Source: Panagrolaimus kolymaensis
Lineage: Eukaryota > Nematoda > Chromadorea > Rhabditida > Panagrolaimidae
Direction: 5' to 3'
Assembly: GCA_028622995.1 (NCBI GenBank)
Contig: JAJQJQ010000006.1
Span: 5,952,001 to 6,016,000 of the forward strand
Length of the DNA stretch: 64,000 bases
Below, in pieces: positions 37,632 through 46,304 of this stretch. The notes below the pieces were generated by a model that was not told the origin of the DNA, did no database searches, and was given only the letters and a program-made list of their open reading frames with translations. A program made the translations under genes and the position numbers. The first letter of the stretch is position 1; every line of letters starts with the position of its first letter.

Positions 37632-37958
37632 GTGCCCTATCTCGATCCCATGCCGTCTCCGGATGCTATCATGTTTTTTAAAGCTAACACATCCTTCACT
37701 TTATTTTGGTCCTTGGATCCTTCCGCTGATATTTATTTATTGGATCTTTCTCGAGATAATAGTTCCATGAATCCATGTCCTGCTATTAGCTTCATGGATC
37801 CTTCTCCTAATAATAGCACCATGGATCTTTGTTCAGCTATTATCTCTATCGATCCTTGCTCTGATATTAGCTCCATGGATCCCTCCCCAGCTATTAGGTC
37901 CTTAATGCTTCCTCAAAAGAAAACCGCCACTCATCACCGTTTCATTTCTATGAAATGA
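37632..37958 (+). CDS. Hypothetical 108-residue ORF made mostly of a 9-residue repeat
   Basis: An open frame of 108 residues that spans the 27-bp minisatellite, so the repeat length keeps frame. The repeated peptide is close to (S)MDPSPAIS, with variants such as MDPSPNNST and IDPCSDISS. No signal peptide, no known domain, no splice signals needed. Because 27 is a multiple of three, an open frame through the array is not strong evidence of coding. Some base changes keep the D-P pair, which is mildly suggestive. Expression would be needed to call it a gene. Confidence 0.25.
   Translation: MPYLDPMPSPDAIMFFKANTSFTLFWSLDPSADIYLLDLSRDNSSMNPCPAISFMDPSPNNSTMDLCSAIISIDPCSDISSMDPSPAIRSLMLPQKKTATHHRFISMK
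37710..37898 (+). repeat. 27-bp minisatellite, seven diverged copies
   Basis: Seven successive 27-bp units starting at 37710, 37737, 37764, 37791, 37818, 37845 and 37872. Each is a version of TCC-ATG-GAT-CCT followed by 15 more bases that usually end ATT-AGC. Units differ from one another at several positions, so the array is old or evolving under drift. Confidence 0.85.
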
Positions 37959-38536
37959 GAATGCAAAATCCTTTTCTTCTCTTTTTCATTCTTTTTTTCC
38001 TTCCTTTTGCTTGATTGAAAATAGAAAATTTGCATTGAGGCAGAGACGCACTAACAGACAATGAAAATTGTAGAGAAGGACTATTGCTCTTAAAATTTGT
38101 CTAACATCAATTTCATAATATTTTTTATTAATAATTTTTTCTTTGATTTGATAATTAGTAATAATAACAAAAGGTGCAATAAACAATGGACTTCTGGAAG
38201 GATTACAATCGAGTGTACTACATATGTATGAAATGGTGATAGTAACTTAAAGATTACATTTTCGATTTAATTTTGCCCAAATGCTGATTAAGTGAATAGC
38301 TTGTTATGTAGCTTATTTCAAAAGGATAGTTGAAAGTTATAAGTGTTCAAACAAAGAAAAAAAAATTTATTTTCAAACGAAAAATGATAAACTTTAAACA
38401 AAAACAAAATTAACAAGAAAGATTAGAACAACAAAAAGAACATGACAAATTAACAAAAAGGTATGCTCAAATCAACAATACAAAAGCTCAAAAAACAAAG
38501 AAATAACAAAAGAAAAGCAAACACAGCAATTAGGCT
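37959..38536. other. Intergenic, 3' flank of the TPR gene
   Basis: AT-rich with no recognisable gene. The part next to 38537 should be the 3'UTR of the minus-strand TPR gene. Confidence 0.6.
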
Positions 38537-39615
38537 TTATGGTAGTTGATTAGCTTCACGAAGTTTTGCTTGAGCAAGAGCGAGATTTTCTTTGTAATTT
38601 TCATTGTTGGGATCCATTGTAAGCGCTTTTTTGTAATAATTAACAGAAAAAAGGTATTGACCTTTACAAGAAGCGATGAATGCCATACGACCAAGAGCTT
38701 TAACATATTTCTCATCCAATAAAAGAGCATCAAAACAATCCTAAAATTAAGTTATAAGATTGTAAAAAAGAATGGCAACAGTATTAACAAAAAAATAAGT
38801 CTCACTTTAATAGCTTCACTATATTTCTGAAGACGACAATATGCAGCAGAACGATTACAATAATAGACAGGATCCCGGTTCAATTCAAGAGCTTGAGTGT
38901 ACTTTTCGATTGCTTCGTTGAACTTTGAGGCTTTCATAAATTCGTTTCCTTGTTCCTTGAGAGCATTAGCCTTTGTAATAACTTCTGTTGATGGAGTTGA
39001 AGATTGTTGTGTTTCCTAAAAAACTTAATGAATGGGATTCGAAGAAAACTAAAGAGATAAAAACTCACAGCTTTGAACTTTACTTCAACAGAAGCAAGAT
39101 CTCTTTTATAGTCGTCATTTCCAGGATCAAGTTCAAGAGCTTTCTTGTAAGCTTCAATTGCATCGTTACAACGATTTACAGCCATGTACGTGAAACCCAA
39201 ATTACCATAAGCTTCTGCACATTTCGGATCAAGTTCAATAGCAGTATGACAATCCTTAAACAAACACAAAAAGTTAAATAAGAATAAAATAGAATTTTTT
39301 TTACTTTAATGGCGGCATCATATTGACGAAGAATAAAATATACATCGGAGCGATGGCAAAAGAACACAGGATCACGAAAAAGTAAAATGGCTTGAGTAAA
39401 CTTTTCGATTGCTTCCTTGAATTTTGACGCTTTAATACACTCGATTCCATCCAATGTCAAAGAATAGGCCAGTACCCGTGCAATATCATCGGTTGTTGGA
39501 GTCGACGATTCTCGTTTATCCTAAAAATCAAAATTTTACAAGAAGCTGCATTAAAATTTAATAAAAGATATAAACTCACATTCATATTACCAGCAGATGG
39601 TTTATTTGACGACAT
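38537..39615 (-). CDS. SGT/SGTA-like TPR co-chaperone with a duplicated TPR module
   Basis: Five exons (39615-39580, 39520-39305, 39254-39069, 39015-38806, 38740-38537) give 283 residues. The protein is two tandem three-TPR modules, each closed by an SGTA-like DPxNxxYKxxL helix. Module 2 (about residues 152-278) keeps all five carboxylate-clamp residues that bind EEVD tails: K and N in LKEQGN, N in YYCNRSAAY, K and R in YVKALGRM. Module 1 (about 25-145) has T, I, H, E and N at those sites, so it should not bind EEVD. The SGTA dimerisation domain and the Gln/Met-rich C-terminus are both absent; the protein stops after KLREANQLP. It is cytosolic and probably a chaperone adaptor. Its 5' end faces an HSP70 gene 1.1 kb away. 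Confidence 0.9.
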
Positions 39616-40425
39616 GATGGATAAGAATTTAGCTAAAAAAATAAATGAAAAAGCTATGAATGGTTTAATACATTAATGACGCGCTAAAAATGTCGGAAAA
39701 CGACGAAAAAAAAAGAGTAATCAAAGTCGAAAAGAAAAGAAGGCATTGAAGAATTATTAAAAGCTACAGTTTTTGTCCGTTGCAAGAGTCACACATTTAC
39801 AAATGAAAGGGTTTACTTTAATTTTCGTGGATTATTCTGTTTTTCATGAAAAGAGCGTACACTTTATTTTTTGATGTTATTTTAGTTTTAAAAAAAAGTT
39901 GAAATTTTTATTTTGACTTTATTAGGTTTACATACATATCATACATATCCTTGGACCATATTTCAAGTTTGAATTAGGAGCTAAAAACTTATTTTGCAAG
40001 AACAAATGGATGCAACATATTTTTTCATCAGCCAGAAAAAGAAAGAATGCACATCAAATAACCAAATAGCAGAGTTTTTTTGAATTTGCTTTATCTTCAC
40101 TTTGATATTATTTCCCTCGCATCTATTGTAATAACATTTTTGTGTCTTTCGTTATTTATTATTAAAAAGAGCTTTAAATGGTTGACCCAGGTTATGAAGA
40201 GTTGTCAGAACAACAATATTTTTTGGTTGGTTAAAATTCTAATTTTATTTTGTGAGATTATCCATGAATTATGTTTCAGGACAAAACTTGGATAACTTCT
40301 TCCCCAGAATTATATAAAATTGTATTTGGTGATACTTTATTTGAATACATAATGGATGCAAAAAATATTTTAAAAAAAATCAAAATTATTTTCTTTCAAC
40401 ATACAAAAAAATGTTCGCTAAAAAA

Positions 40426-40440
40426 AGAAACTTCTAGAAA
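40426..40440 (+). promoter_or_regulatory. Perfect three-unit heat shock element
   Basis: The sequence GAA-ac-TTC-ta-GAA matches the nGAAnnTTCnnGAAn consensus bound by trimeric HSF-1. It lies about 290 bp upstream of the HSP70 start and about 175 bp upstream of the TATA box. Confidence 0.85.
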
Positions 40441-40526
40441 GGACGCGAAGAGACTGGAAACAACCAGTAAATGCTCGAATGTTTGCTTGCGTAAAAAAGA
40501 CAGATGGTTAAAAAAGTGTATGTGTT

Positions 40527-40539
40527 TTCGAGAGAGTTC
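40527..40539 (+). promoter_or_regulatory. Heat shock element with one mismatch
   Basis: TTC-ga-GAG-ag-TTC: three alternating units, the middle one GAG in place of GAA, between the perfect element and the TATA box of HSP70. Confidence 0.65.
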
Positions 40540-40580
40540 AGAGATAAACATGCTGGGTCTTTCTAGCATTTTCGCGGCTG

Positions 40581-40588
40581 TTCGCGAA
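40581..40588 (+). promoter_or_regulatory. Two-unit heat shock half-element TTCGCGAA
   Basis: TTC-gc-GAA, two inverted units 16 bp upstream of the TATA box. Together with the two upstream elements this makes a typical clustered heat-shock promoter. Confidence 0.6.
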
Positions 40589-40603
40589 CATCAGCCGACT
40601 GAG

Positions 40604-40610
40604 TATAAAA
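40604..40610 (+). promoter_or_regulatory. TATA box of HSP70
   Basis: TATAAAA, 107 bp upstream of the start codon and just downstream of the heat shock elements. Confidence 0.8.
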
Positions 40611-40716
40611 GAAAGACATCGCTGCAATTTTTTCAATTTCAAAAAAAGAAATACTCGAATATTTAATTTGATATTTTACTACTTCGCTCTTATTCCTTAT
40701 ATTTATTATTATTATA

Positions 40717-42654
40717 ATGGCTACTTCAAAAGCTATTGGTATTGATCTTGGTACAACTTATTCTTGCGTTGGTGTATATCAAAATGGAAAAGTTGAAATT
40801 ATTGCCAATGATCAAGGAAATAAAACCACTCCTTCATATGTTGCTTTCACAGATACCGAACGACTTATTGGTGACACAGCTAAAGATCAAATGGCTCGAA
40901 ACCCTGAAAATACCATCTTCGATGCCAAACGTTTAATTGGTCGAAAATTGGATGATCCCATTGTTCAAAAAGATATTAAAAATTGGCCCTTTAAAGTTGT
41001 TTCAAAATCTGGTAAACCTGCAATGGAAGTTGAATTTAAAGCTGAACGAAAAGCTTTCACTCCAGAAGAAATTAGTTCCATGATTTTGATTAAGATGAAA
41101 GAAACCGCTGAAGCATATCTGGGTCATCCAGTTCGCGATGCAGTTATTACAGTTCCAGCATATTTCAATGATTCCCAAAGACAAGCAACCAAAGATGCTG
41201 GCGCTATTGCTGGTCTCAACGTTCTTCGAATCATTAATGAACCCACCGCTGCTGCTCTTGCATATGGTTTGGATAAGAAACTCCAAAAAGATAAGAATGT
41301 CCTCATCTTCGATCTTGGTGGTGGAACATTTGATGTTTCAATCCTAACCATCTCAGAAGGTGTCTTTGAAGTCCTTTCCACCGCTGGTGATACACACCTT
41401 GGTGGAGAAGATTTTGATGAAAGACTTGTGGAACATTTTGTTAATGAATTCAAACGAAAATATGGACGCGATATTCGATCAAATCCTCGTGCATTGAGAC
41501 GCCTTCGAACTGCAGCAGAACGAGCAAAGCGAACTCTATCATCGTCAACTGAAGCCATCATTGAAATTGATTCTCTCTTTGATGGAATTGATTTCCATTC
41601 AAAAATTACTCGAGCTCGTTTTGAGGAACTTTGTGGTGATTTATTCAGAAAAACATTGGATCCTGTGGAACATGCTCTTCGAGATGCCAAATTGGATAAA
41701 CGATCCATCGATGAAATCGTTCTTGTTGGTGGTTCAACTCGAGTCCCAAAAATCCAAAAACTTCTCAAAGAATTCTTCCATGGCAAAGAATTGAATCTTT
41801 CCATCAATCCCGATGAAGCTGTAGCATACGGAGCTGCAGTTCAAGCTGCAATCCTTTCAGGTGTCAAAGATGATACCGTTAAGGATGTCCTTCTCGTGGA
41901 TGTAACTCCACTTTCACTTGGTATTGAAACGGCTGGTGGAGTTATGACTAAATTGGTGGAAAGAAATGCTCGAATTCCTACTAAAGCCACTCAAACTTTC
42001 ACAACTTACTCGGATAATCAACCCGCTGTAAGCATTCAAGTATTTGAAGGTGAACGAGCCATGACCAAAGACAACAATCGACTTGGAACATTTGATTTAA
42101 ATGGTATTCCTCCAGCTCCACGTGGCGTCCCTCAAATTGAAGTTACATTTGATATTGATGCCAATGGAATCCTCCATGTATCAGCCGTCGATAAATCCAC
42201 GGGTAAATCAAATAAAATTCAAATCAAGAATGAAAAAGGTCGACTTTCACCCGATGAAATTCAACGAATGCTTGATGAAGCAAAGAAATTTGAAACTGAA
42301 GATCGAGAACAACGTGAACGAGTTGATGCTCGAAATCGTTTGGAACAATATTTATTCCAAGTTAAAACTGCTTTATCGGATTATGGCGATAAACTCCCCG
42401 CTGATGATCGTTCATCTGCCGATCAGCTAATTTCAGAAAGCCTTAAATGGATTGATAACAATCAAATGGCAGAAAAATCTGAGTATGAGGACAAACTCAA
42501 CGAAGTCCAAAATATTCTTGGAAAAGTCATGGCTAAATTACACAACCAAGGTCAACAACAACAACCATCAGGTGGTCCACAAAATTGTGGCCAACAATAT
42601 GGCAATCAATCCAATGGCAGCTACGATGGCCCAAAAGTTGAAGAAGTGGATTAA
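40717..42654 (+). CDS. Cytosolic heat-inducible HSP70 (EEVD-ended), intronless
   Basis: One uninterrupted frame of 645 residues. Nucleotide-binding domain: phosphate loops GIDLGTTYS (residue 8 on) and [12 protein letters not shown], then [12 protein letters not shown]. The linker is [13 protein letters not shown], followed by the substrate-binding domain with [12 protein letters not shown] and a helical lid. It ends GPKVEEVD, the cytosolic HSP70 tail that docks TPR co-chaperones. The Gln/Gly/Asn-rich tail lacks the GGMP repeats of many constitutive forms. Absence of introns in a genome where nearly every other gene has them, together with clustered heat shock elements and a TATA box, points to the stress-induced class. 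It refolds proteins in an ATP cycle with J-proteins and exchange factors. The divergent neighbour is a TPR co-chaperone. Confidence 0.98.
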   Translation: MATSKAIGIDLGTTYSCVGVYQNGKVEIIANDQGNKTTPSYVAFTDTERLIGDTAKDQMARNPENTIFDAKRLIGRKLDDPIVQKDIKNWPFKVVSKSGKPAMEVEFKAERKAFTPEEISSMILIKMKETAEAYLGHPVRDAVITVPAYFNDSQRQATKDAGAIAGLNVLRIINEPTAAALAYGLDKKLQKDKNVLIFDLGGGTFDVSILTISEGVFEVLSTAGDTHLGGEDFDERLVEHFVNEFKRKYGRDIRSNPRALRRLRTAAERAKRTLSSSTEAIIEIDSLFDGIDFHSKITRARFEELCGDLFRKTLDPVEHALRDAKLDKRSIDEIVLVGGSTRVPKIQKLLKEFFHGKELNLSINPDEAVAYGAAVQAAILSGVKDDTVKDVLLVDVTPLSLGIETAGGVMTKLVERNARIPTKATQTFTTYSDNQPAVSIQVFEGERAMTKDNNRLGTFDLNGIPPAPRGVPQIEVTFDIDANGILHVSAVDKSTGKSNKIQIKNEKGRLSPDEIQRMLDEAKKFETEDREQRERVDARNRLEQYLFQVKTALSDYGDKLPADDRSSADQLISESLKWIDNNQMAEKSEYEDKLNEVQNILGKVMAKLHNQGQQQQPSGGPQNCGQQYGNQSNGSYDGPKVEEVD

Positions 42655-43133
42655 TCTTTTATGATCTCAATAATTTCCTTTTTTTATTAATGTATTTGTT
42701 TATAAAGTTTTGTTATTTATAATTCTATGTTGTACATTGTTAACTATATTTTTGTTAAATAAAAAGTTATAAATTTAAAATTTTGGTGTTAGAAGCAACT
42801 TTGAATTTAGGATTCTGAAAATATTACAAAAAAACACTAGCATATTTTTTCCAAAGCTAACCTTTTTGAAACTTATCAAAAAAATAAAGAAAGTTTTGAA
42901 AAGATCAATGTTTTGAAACGAAAAGGATTCTATGTATCAAGAGTCCGAAGCAACAATTCCATTCTCAGCATCAATCACAAAACCTTTGATAAAAAAATAA
43001 TCATTTTAATTCAACTTTTCTTCACTCAATTTTCTTTGATGTTTCTTTTTCTCTGCGTTTTTATTTTCTGCCGTTCACCTTTTATTCGATTTTATTTACA
43101 TTTTTCTCTTCGATTTTAGAATCTTACCTAAAC
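42655..43133 (+). other. HSP70 3'UTR and upstream region of the next gene
   Basis: A polyadenylation signal AATAAA at 42758-42763 lies about 105 bp after the HSP70 stop. The remaining 370 bp should contain the promoter of the coiled-coil protein gene. I see no further gene. Confidence 0.65.
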
Positions 43134-44576
43134 ATGGGAAATACTCCTTCTCAATACTATCATCAAAACGCGACTGAAACAAGCGTTCAATCTTCATTGG
43201 GCTCTGAACGAAAAGCTGGGATCAAGAAAGCATCAAAAAGCTTTAACTTTGGAAATATGGAGAAAATTATTGCTGATTTGAAGCTACAGGTAACTCGTCT
43301 TTTTATTGAATAACATGCATTTCATTACGTATCGTTTTTAGGTTTCTGATTTGGAAAAGAAACGAGCAGCTGAAATTCAGGCTCATAATGAAACGAAGCT
43401 CTTTCATGAAACTCAACTTGCTAAACTTGAAGATAAACTTGCTAAACTTGAAGATGAACAAAAGAAACAATCCTCTGATTGCCAAGCTATCTTGGAAGAA
43501 ACTGATGCTCTCAACCCTGAAATGGCTAAATTGCAGCCTTCTCTTGCTTCATTTGAAAAGAAACAAACTTCAGAAATTCAAGCTCTTACAGCTCAACTTG
43601 CCGAAAAAGATCAAATTATTGCTGATTTGGAACAGAAATGGGAAGCTGATCGTAATGCCTTTGATCAAATGAAGCAAACGTTTGAAACCAAAGTTGCTGA
43701 AATGGAACGAAGCATCTCTGATTTTGAACCTTTTGTTACTAAAGGTCTTCGAAAAATCATTGATGGCAACGCATGGTATGCTCTCACTGATTTCAATGAA
43801 GAACCTAAGAAGATTTCTGTCTCTGATTCTAACAACTTGGTCATCGACGATGTCGTTTCTCGTTCCGCAAAGAAATTGGTTGTTAATGGTGCTATCTCAA
43901 TGTTTGAAGAAAATCCATTCGAAGAAAATGCTACTCTTCCATTTGAAGGTAATGCATGGATCGTTTCTGAATTGCTCAAGAAGGTGGATGATTGCAAAGT
44001 TGCTAGTTTGTTCTTGCATGATCAATGGTTATCTCGTGGTGAATATGAAAAGCTGACCTCTGGCGATATTAAGAACCTTTATTTCTCCAATGTTCGTATT
44101 CGTGATGAAGACCATTCATTGGTCCAACTTGAAGACATTCTTGATAAACTTCCAACCGTTGAAAAGTTTAGATAGTAAGTTGTTTCATTTTTGCGTTCTT
44201 TTTTAAATCCCTTTGTTTTTTAGTGACATTGTTGGAACATGGCGTGATGAAAAGTCATATGTCTACAGTATTACCAAAGATACTGCAAAGGTCCTCGTCA
44301 AACTTCCATGCTTTGAAAAGCTTGAAGAATTCAAGTTATACAATATCGTCCATGAAGAATTTGATGCTGATGCTTTCATTGATTTTATGAAGGTAAGTCA
44401 TGTCGTTGTTTTAATATTTATTGTTTAACTTTTGTTTGTTTCAGAAACATCCCAAAGCTGCCTTCACCCTTTCTCTTTGTTCTATTCTTCCTGAAGAATT
44501 TGATGCTATCAAAGAAAAGATGCTTGAAGCCTGCCCATCTCCTGACAAACTTACTCTTGAAGTTTTCCACGCCTAA
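43134..44576 (+). CDS. Probable N-myristoylated coiled-coil protein with an F-box-associated-like C-terminal region
   Basis: Four exons (43134-43289, 43342-44174, 44224-44392, 44445-44576) join in phase to 429 residues. The N-terminus MGNTPS fits the N-myristoylation pattern (Gly2, Ser6), so membrane attachment is likely. Residues about 43-185 are a long charged coiled coil (LEDKLAKLEDEQKK and similar heptads). Residues about 190-429 resemble the leucine-rich, F-box-associated regions that are common in nematode F-box families (KKLVVNGAISM, VASLFLHDQWLS, IKNLYFSNVRI, AFIDFMKKHPKAAFTLSL). No F-box itself is seen. It may be a membrane-tethered adaptor, but the function is unknown. Introns are short and GT-AG. 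Confidence 0.75.
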
Positions 44577-44834
44577 TCTTGTTCTTGTCTCTTTCTTGTA
44601 TTATCTTCTCATGTTTTAAACTTTATAAATAAATATATTTTATAATGTAATTTTGTTGGATTATTAAACTTTTTATTTTGTATTTCTTACTATGATACTT
44701 ATGTTTTAATGAAACTTTATGTTTCATTTTACCCACTTTTACTGCTTAGTTAGAGACTCAGAGTGAATATGCGATTGATTTATTAGTTTATGATTACTTT
44801 TACAAAAATATTTTAATCCTTAACAAAAGCCAAG

Positions 44835-45400
44835 TTACATTCCATTGGTATACATCATTTGATTGCTTCCATATGGATATTGGCCATAACCATTATTGCC
44901 CATGGTGTTGTATGGCATTCCATTTGGAGACATTTGATCTCTCATCATCATATCGGTCATTTGACCATTATTGGGATTCATACTGCCGTTTTCCATGGAA
45001 TCTCCTCCATTGTTTGACATGCCATTATTTCTATTCCATCCTGCTCCACGAGTTGCTCGATTATTCATTAGCATAGGGTAGGTGTTCATCATCATTTGAT
45101 TACTGTATGGGCGATTCATTTGGTTGGGGTCATACATGGTTTGGTATTGGCCGTTATCGTTGTTCATTCGAGTTCCATTTTGACGAGCCATCATCCAATT
45201 AGCTCCTCGATTGCCACGAGTCATAGGCATGGACATCGGCATGGGCATTGGTGAGCCATTTGACATCATTTGGTTCTAAAATAGTGAGTTAAATTTGGCT
45301 GATCTAATTAATAAACTCTTACGTTATTGTTTCCATTTGTTGGAGTTGCAAAGGAAAGAGCAATAAAAGAAGCAACAAGAAGAACTAAAGCACTCTTCAT
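44835..45400 (-). CDS. Small secreted Met/Asn/Gly-rich protein
   Basis: Two exons (45400-45323, 45275-44835) join in phase to 172 residues. The start chosen gives a classical signal peptide, MKSALVLLVASFIALSFA; an upstream Met would only add MTNKKEK. The mature part of about 150 residues is low in complexity, with about 30 methionines and no cysteine, many Asn and Gly, and an N-terminal run of M-x-M pairs (PMPMPMSMPM). Such Mets motifs bind Cu(I) in copper transporters, so metal binding is possible, but structural or antimicrobial roles are equally open. A TATA box lies about 60 bp upstream of the start. The gene is divergent to a carboxylesterase. I do not recognise a family. Confidence 0.8.
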
Positions 45401-45460
45401 TTTTTCTTTCTTATTTGTCATCAAATAACTTGAAGATAAAATATCGTATTTTTCTTAACC

Positions 45461-45469
45461 CTTTTTATA
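45461..45469 (-). promoter_or_regulatory. TATA box of the Met-rich secreted protein gene
   Basis: TATAAAAAG on the minus strand, about 60 bp upstream of the chosen ATG. Confidence 0.65.
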
Positions 45470-46242
45470 CTCAACAATCCTGGCAATGTTTTTATGTATG
45501 TATGAGCAAGTAAACAAATATTTGATTTATCTTTTATGCTTCCAATTGTCCTTTTAACTTGTAAAATATGTAACAAGTGTTTTGATAGAGCATTTTGGTT
45601 GTCGACAACAAATTGTTACCAAAATGACCAAAAGTGATTCCAGTTTGATCTCCAATTTTTAGTCTTTCGTGAACTATGTTTTCAAATGCTTACTTTATTT
45701 TTACAAAACTACGAAGCAAAAAATGATGCTAAAACAAACATGTGTTTTGTATTTCAACGTTTTTGTTAATCGCTATTTGAACTTTTATTGAATAAACAAA
45801 AAGGTTATTTTTGTGCAGCCGTTGTTGCTGCAATAATACGGTAGCTTAACATTTTTTGTTGTTGTAGCATTTTATTAATATTTTTTAATGATGTTTTAAT
45901 TTTTAAAAATATTTCTTTTTAGATTTTTTAAAGATTTTTGCAATTGTGTATTTTGTGTTTTTCATTTTTTACTGAAACTTGCATCATTTATAGTAAAAAA
46001 AATTGTTACATTTTTTATTGTTTGTCGTTCCTTAAATTAAATCAGCAGCGTCCAAGTTTATTAACACATTCATTATGGAGTTCTGTTGCAAGCTTTTTTT
46101 GTAATTAACCCATTTTGACATCTCTTTGAATGGCCGTGTCAAAAAATGATGATAAACAAAAAGATCAAATCATTAAATTTTAAACTATTTTTTTCCATTC
46201 ACTACAAAGATTGGACACTCCATTTATTAAAGAAAAAGGGTT

Positions 46243-46249
46243 TATAAAA
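46243..46249 (+). promoter_or_regulatory. TATA box of the carboxylesterase gene
   Basis: TATAAAA, 56 bp upstream of the start codon. Confidence 0.65.
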
Positions 46250-46304
46250 CATAAATCGAATCTTTGCATTTATTATATCAAAGTACCTGATTGCAAACAC
46301 AATC

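Larger units (their letters stand above)
39616..40716. promoter_or_regulatory. Divergent promoter region between the TPR gene and HSP70
   Basis: The 1.1-kb gap separates two start codons facing away from each other. Heat shock elements and a TATA box sit in its HSP70-proximal 300 bp (separate entries). The TPR-proximal half is AT-rich without obvious elements. Short open frames at 40080-40666 overlap the promoter elements and are not taken as genes. Confidence 0.7.
45401..46304. promoter_or_regulatory. Divergent promoter region between the Met-rich gene and the carboxylesterase
   Basis: About 900 bp. It holds TATA boxes close to both starts (45461-45469 on minus, 46243-46249 on plus) and WGATAR-type motifs such as TGATAA at 46149-46154 and AGATAA near 45433. 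GATA sites of this kind drive intestinal genes in Caenorhabditis, including the ges-1 esterase, so gut expression of one or both genes is a reasonable inference. Confidence 0.55.

Noticed and set aside
40080..40666. Two ORFs upstream of HSP70
   Set aside because: They overlap the heat shock elements and TATA box and have no recognisable domain.
41002..41807. Antisense ORFs of 94 and 227 codons in HSP70
   Set aside because: Shadows of a highly conserved coding sequence with biased codons.
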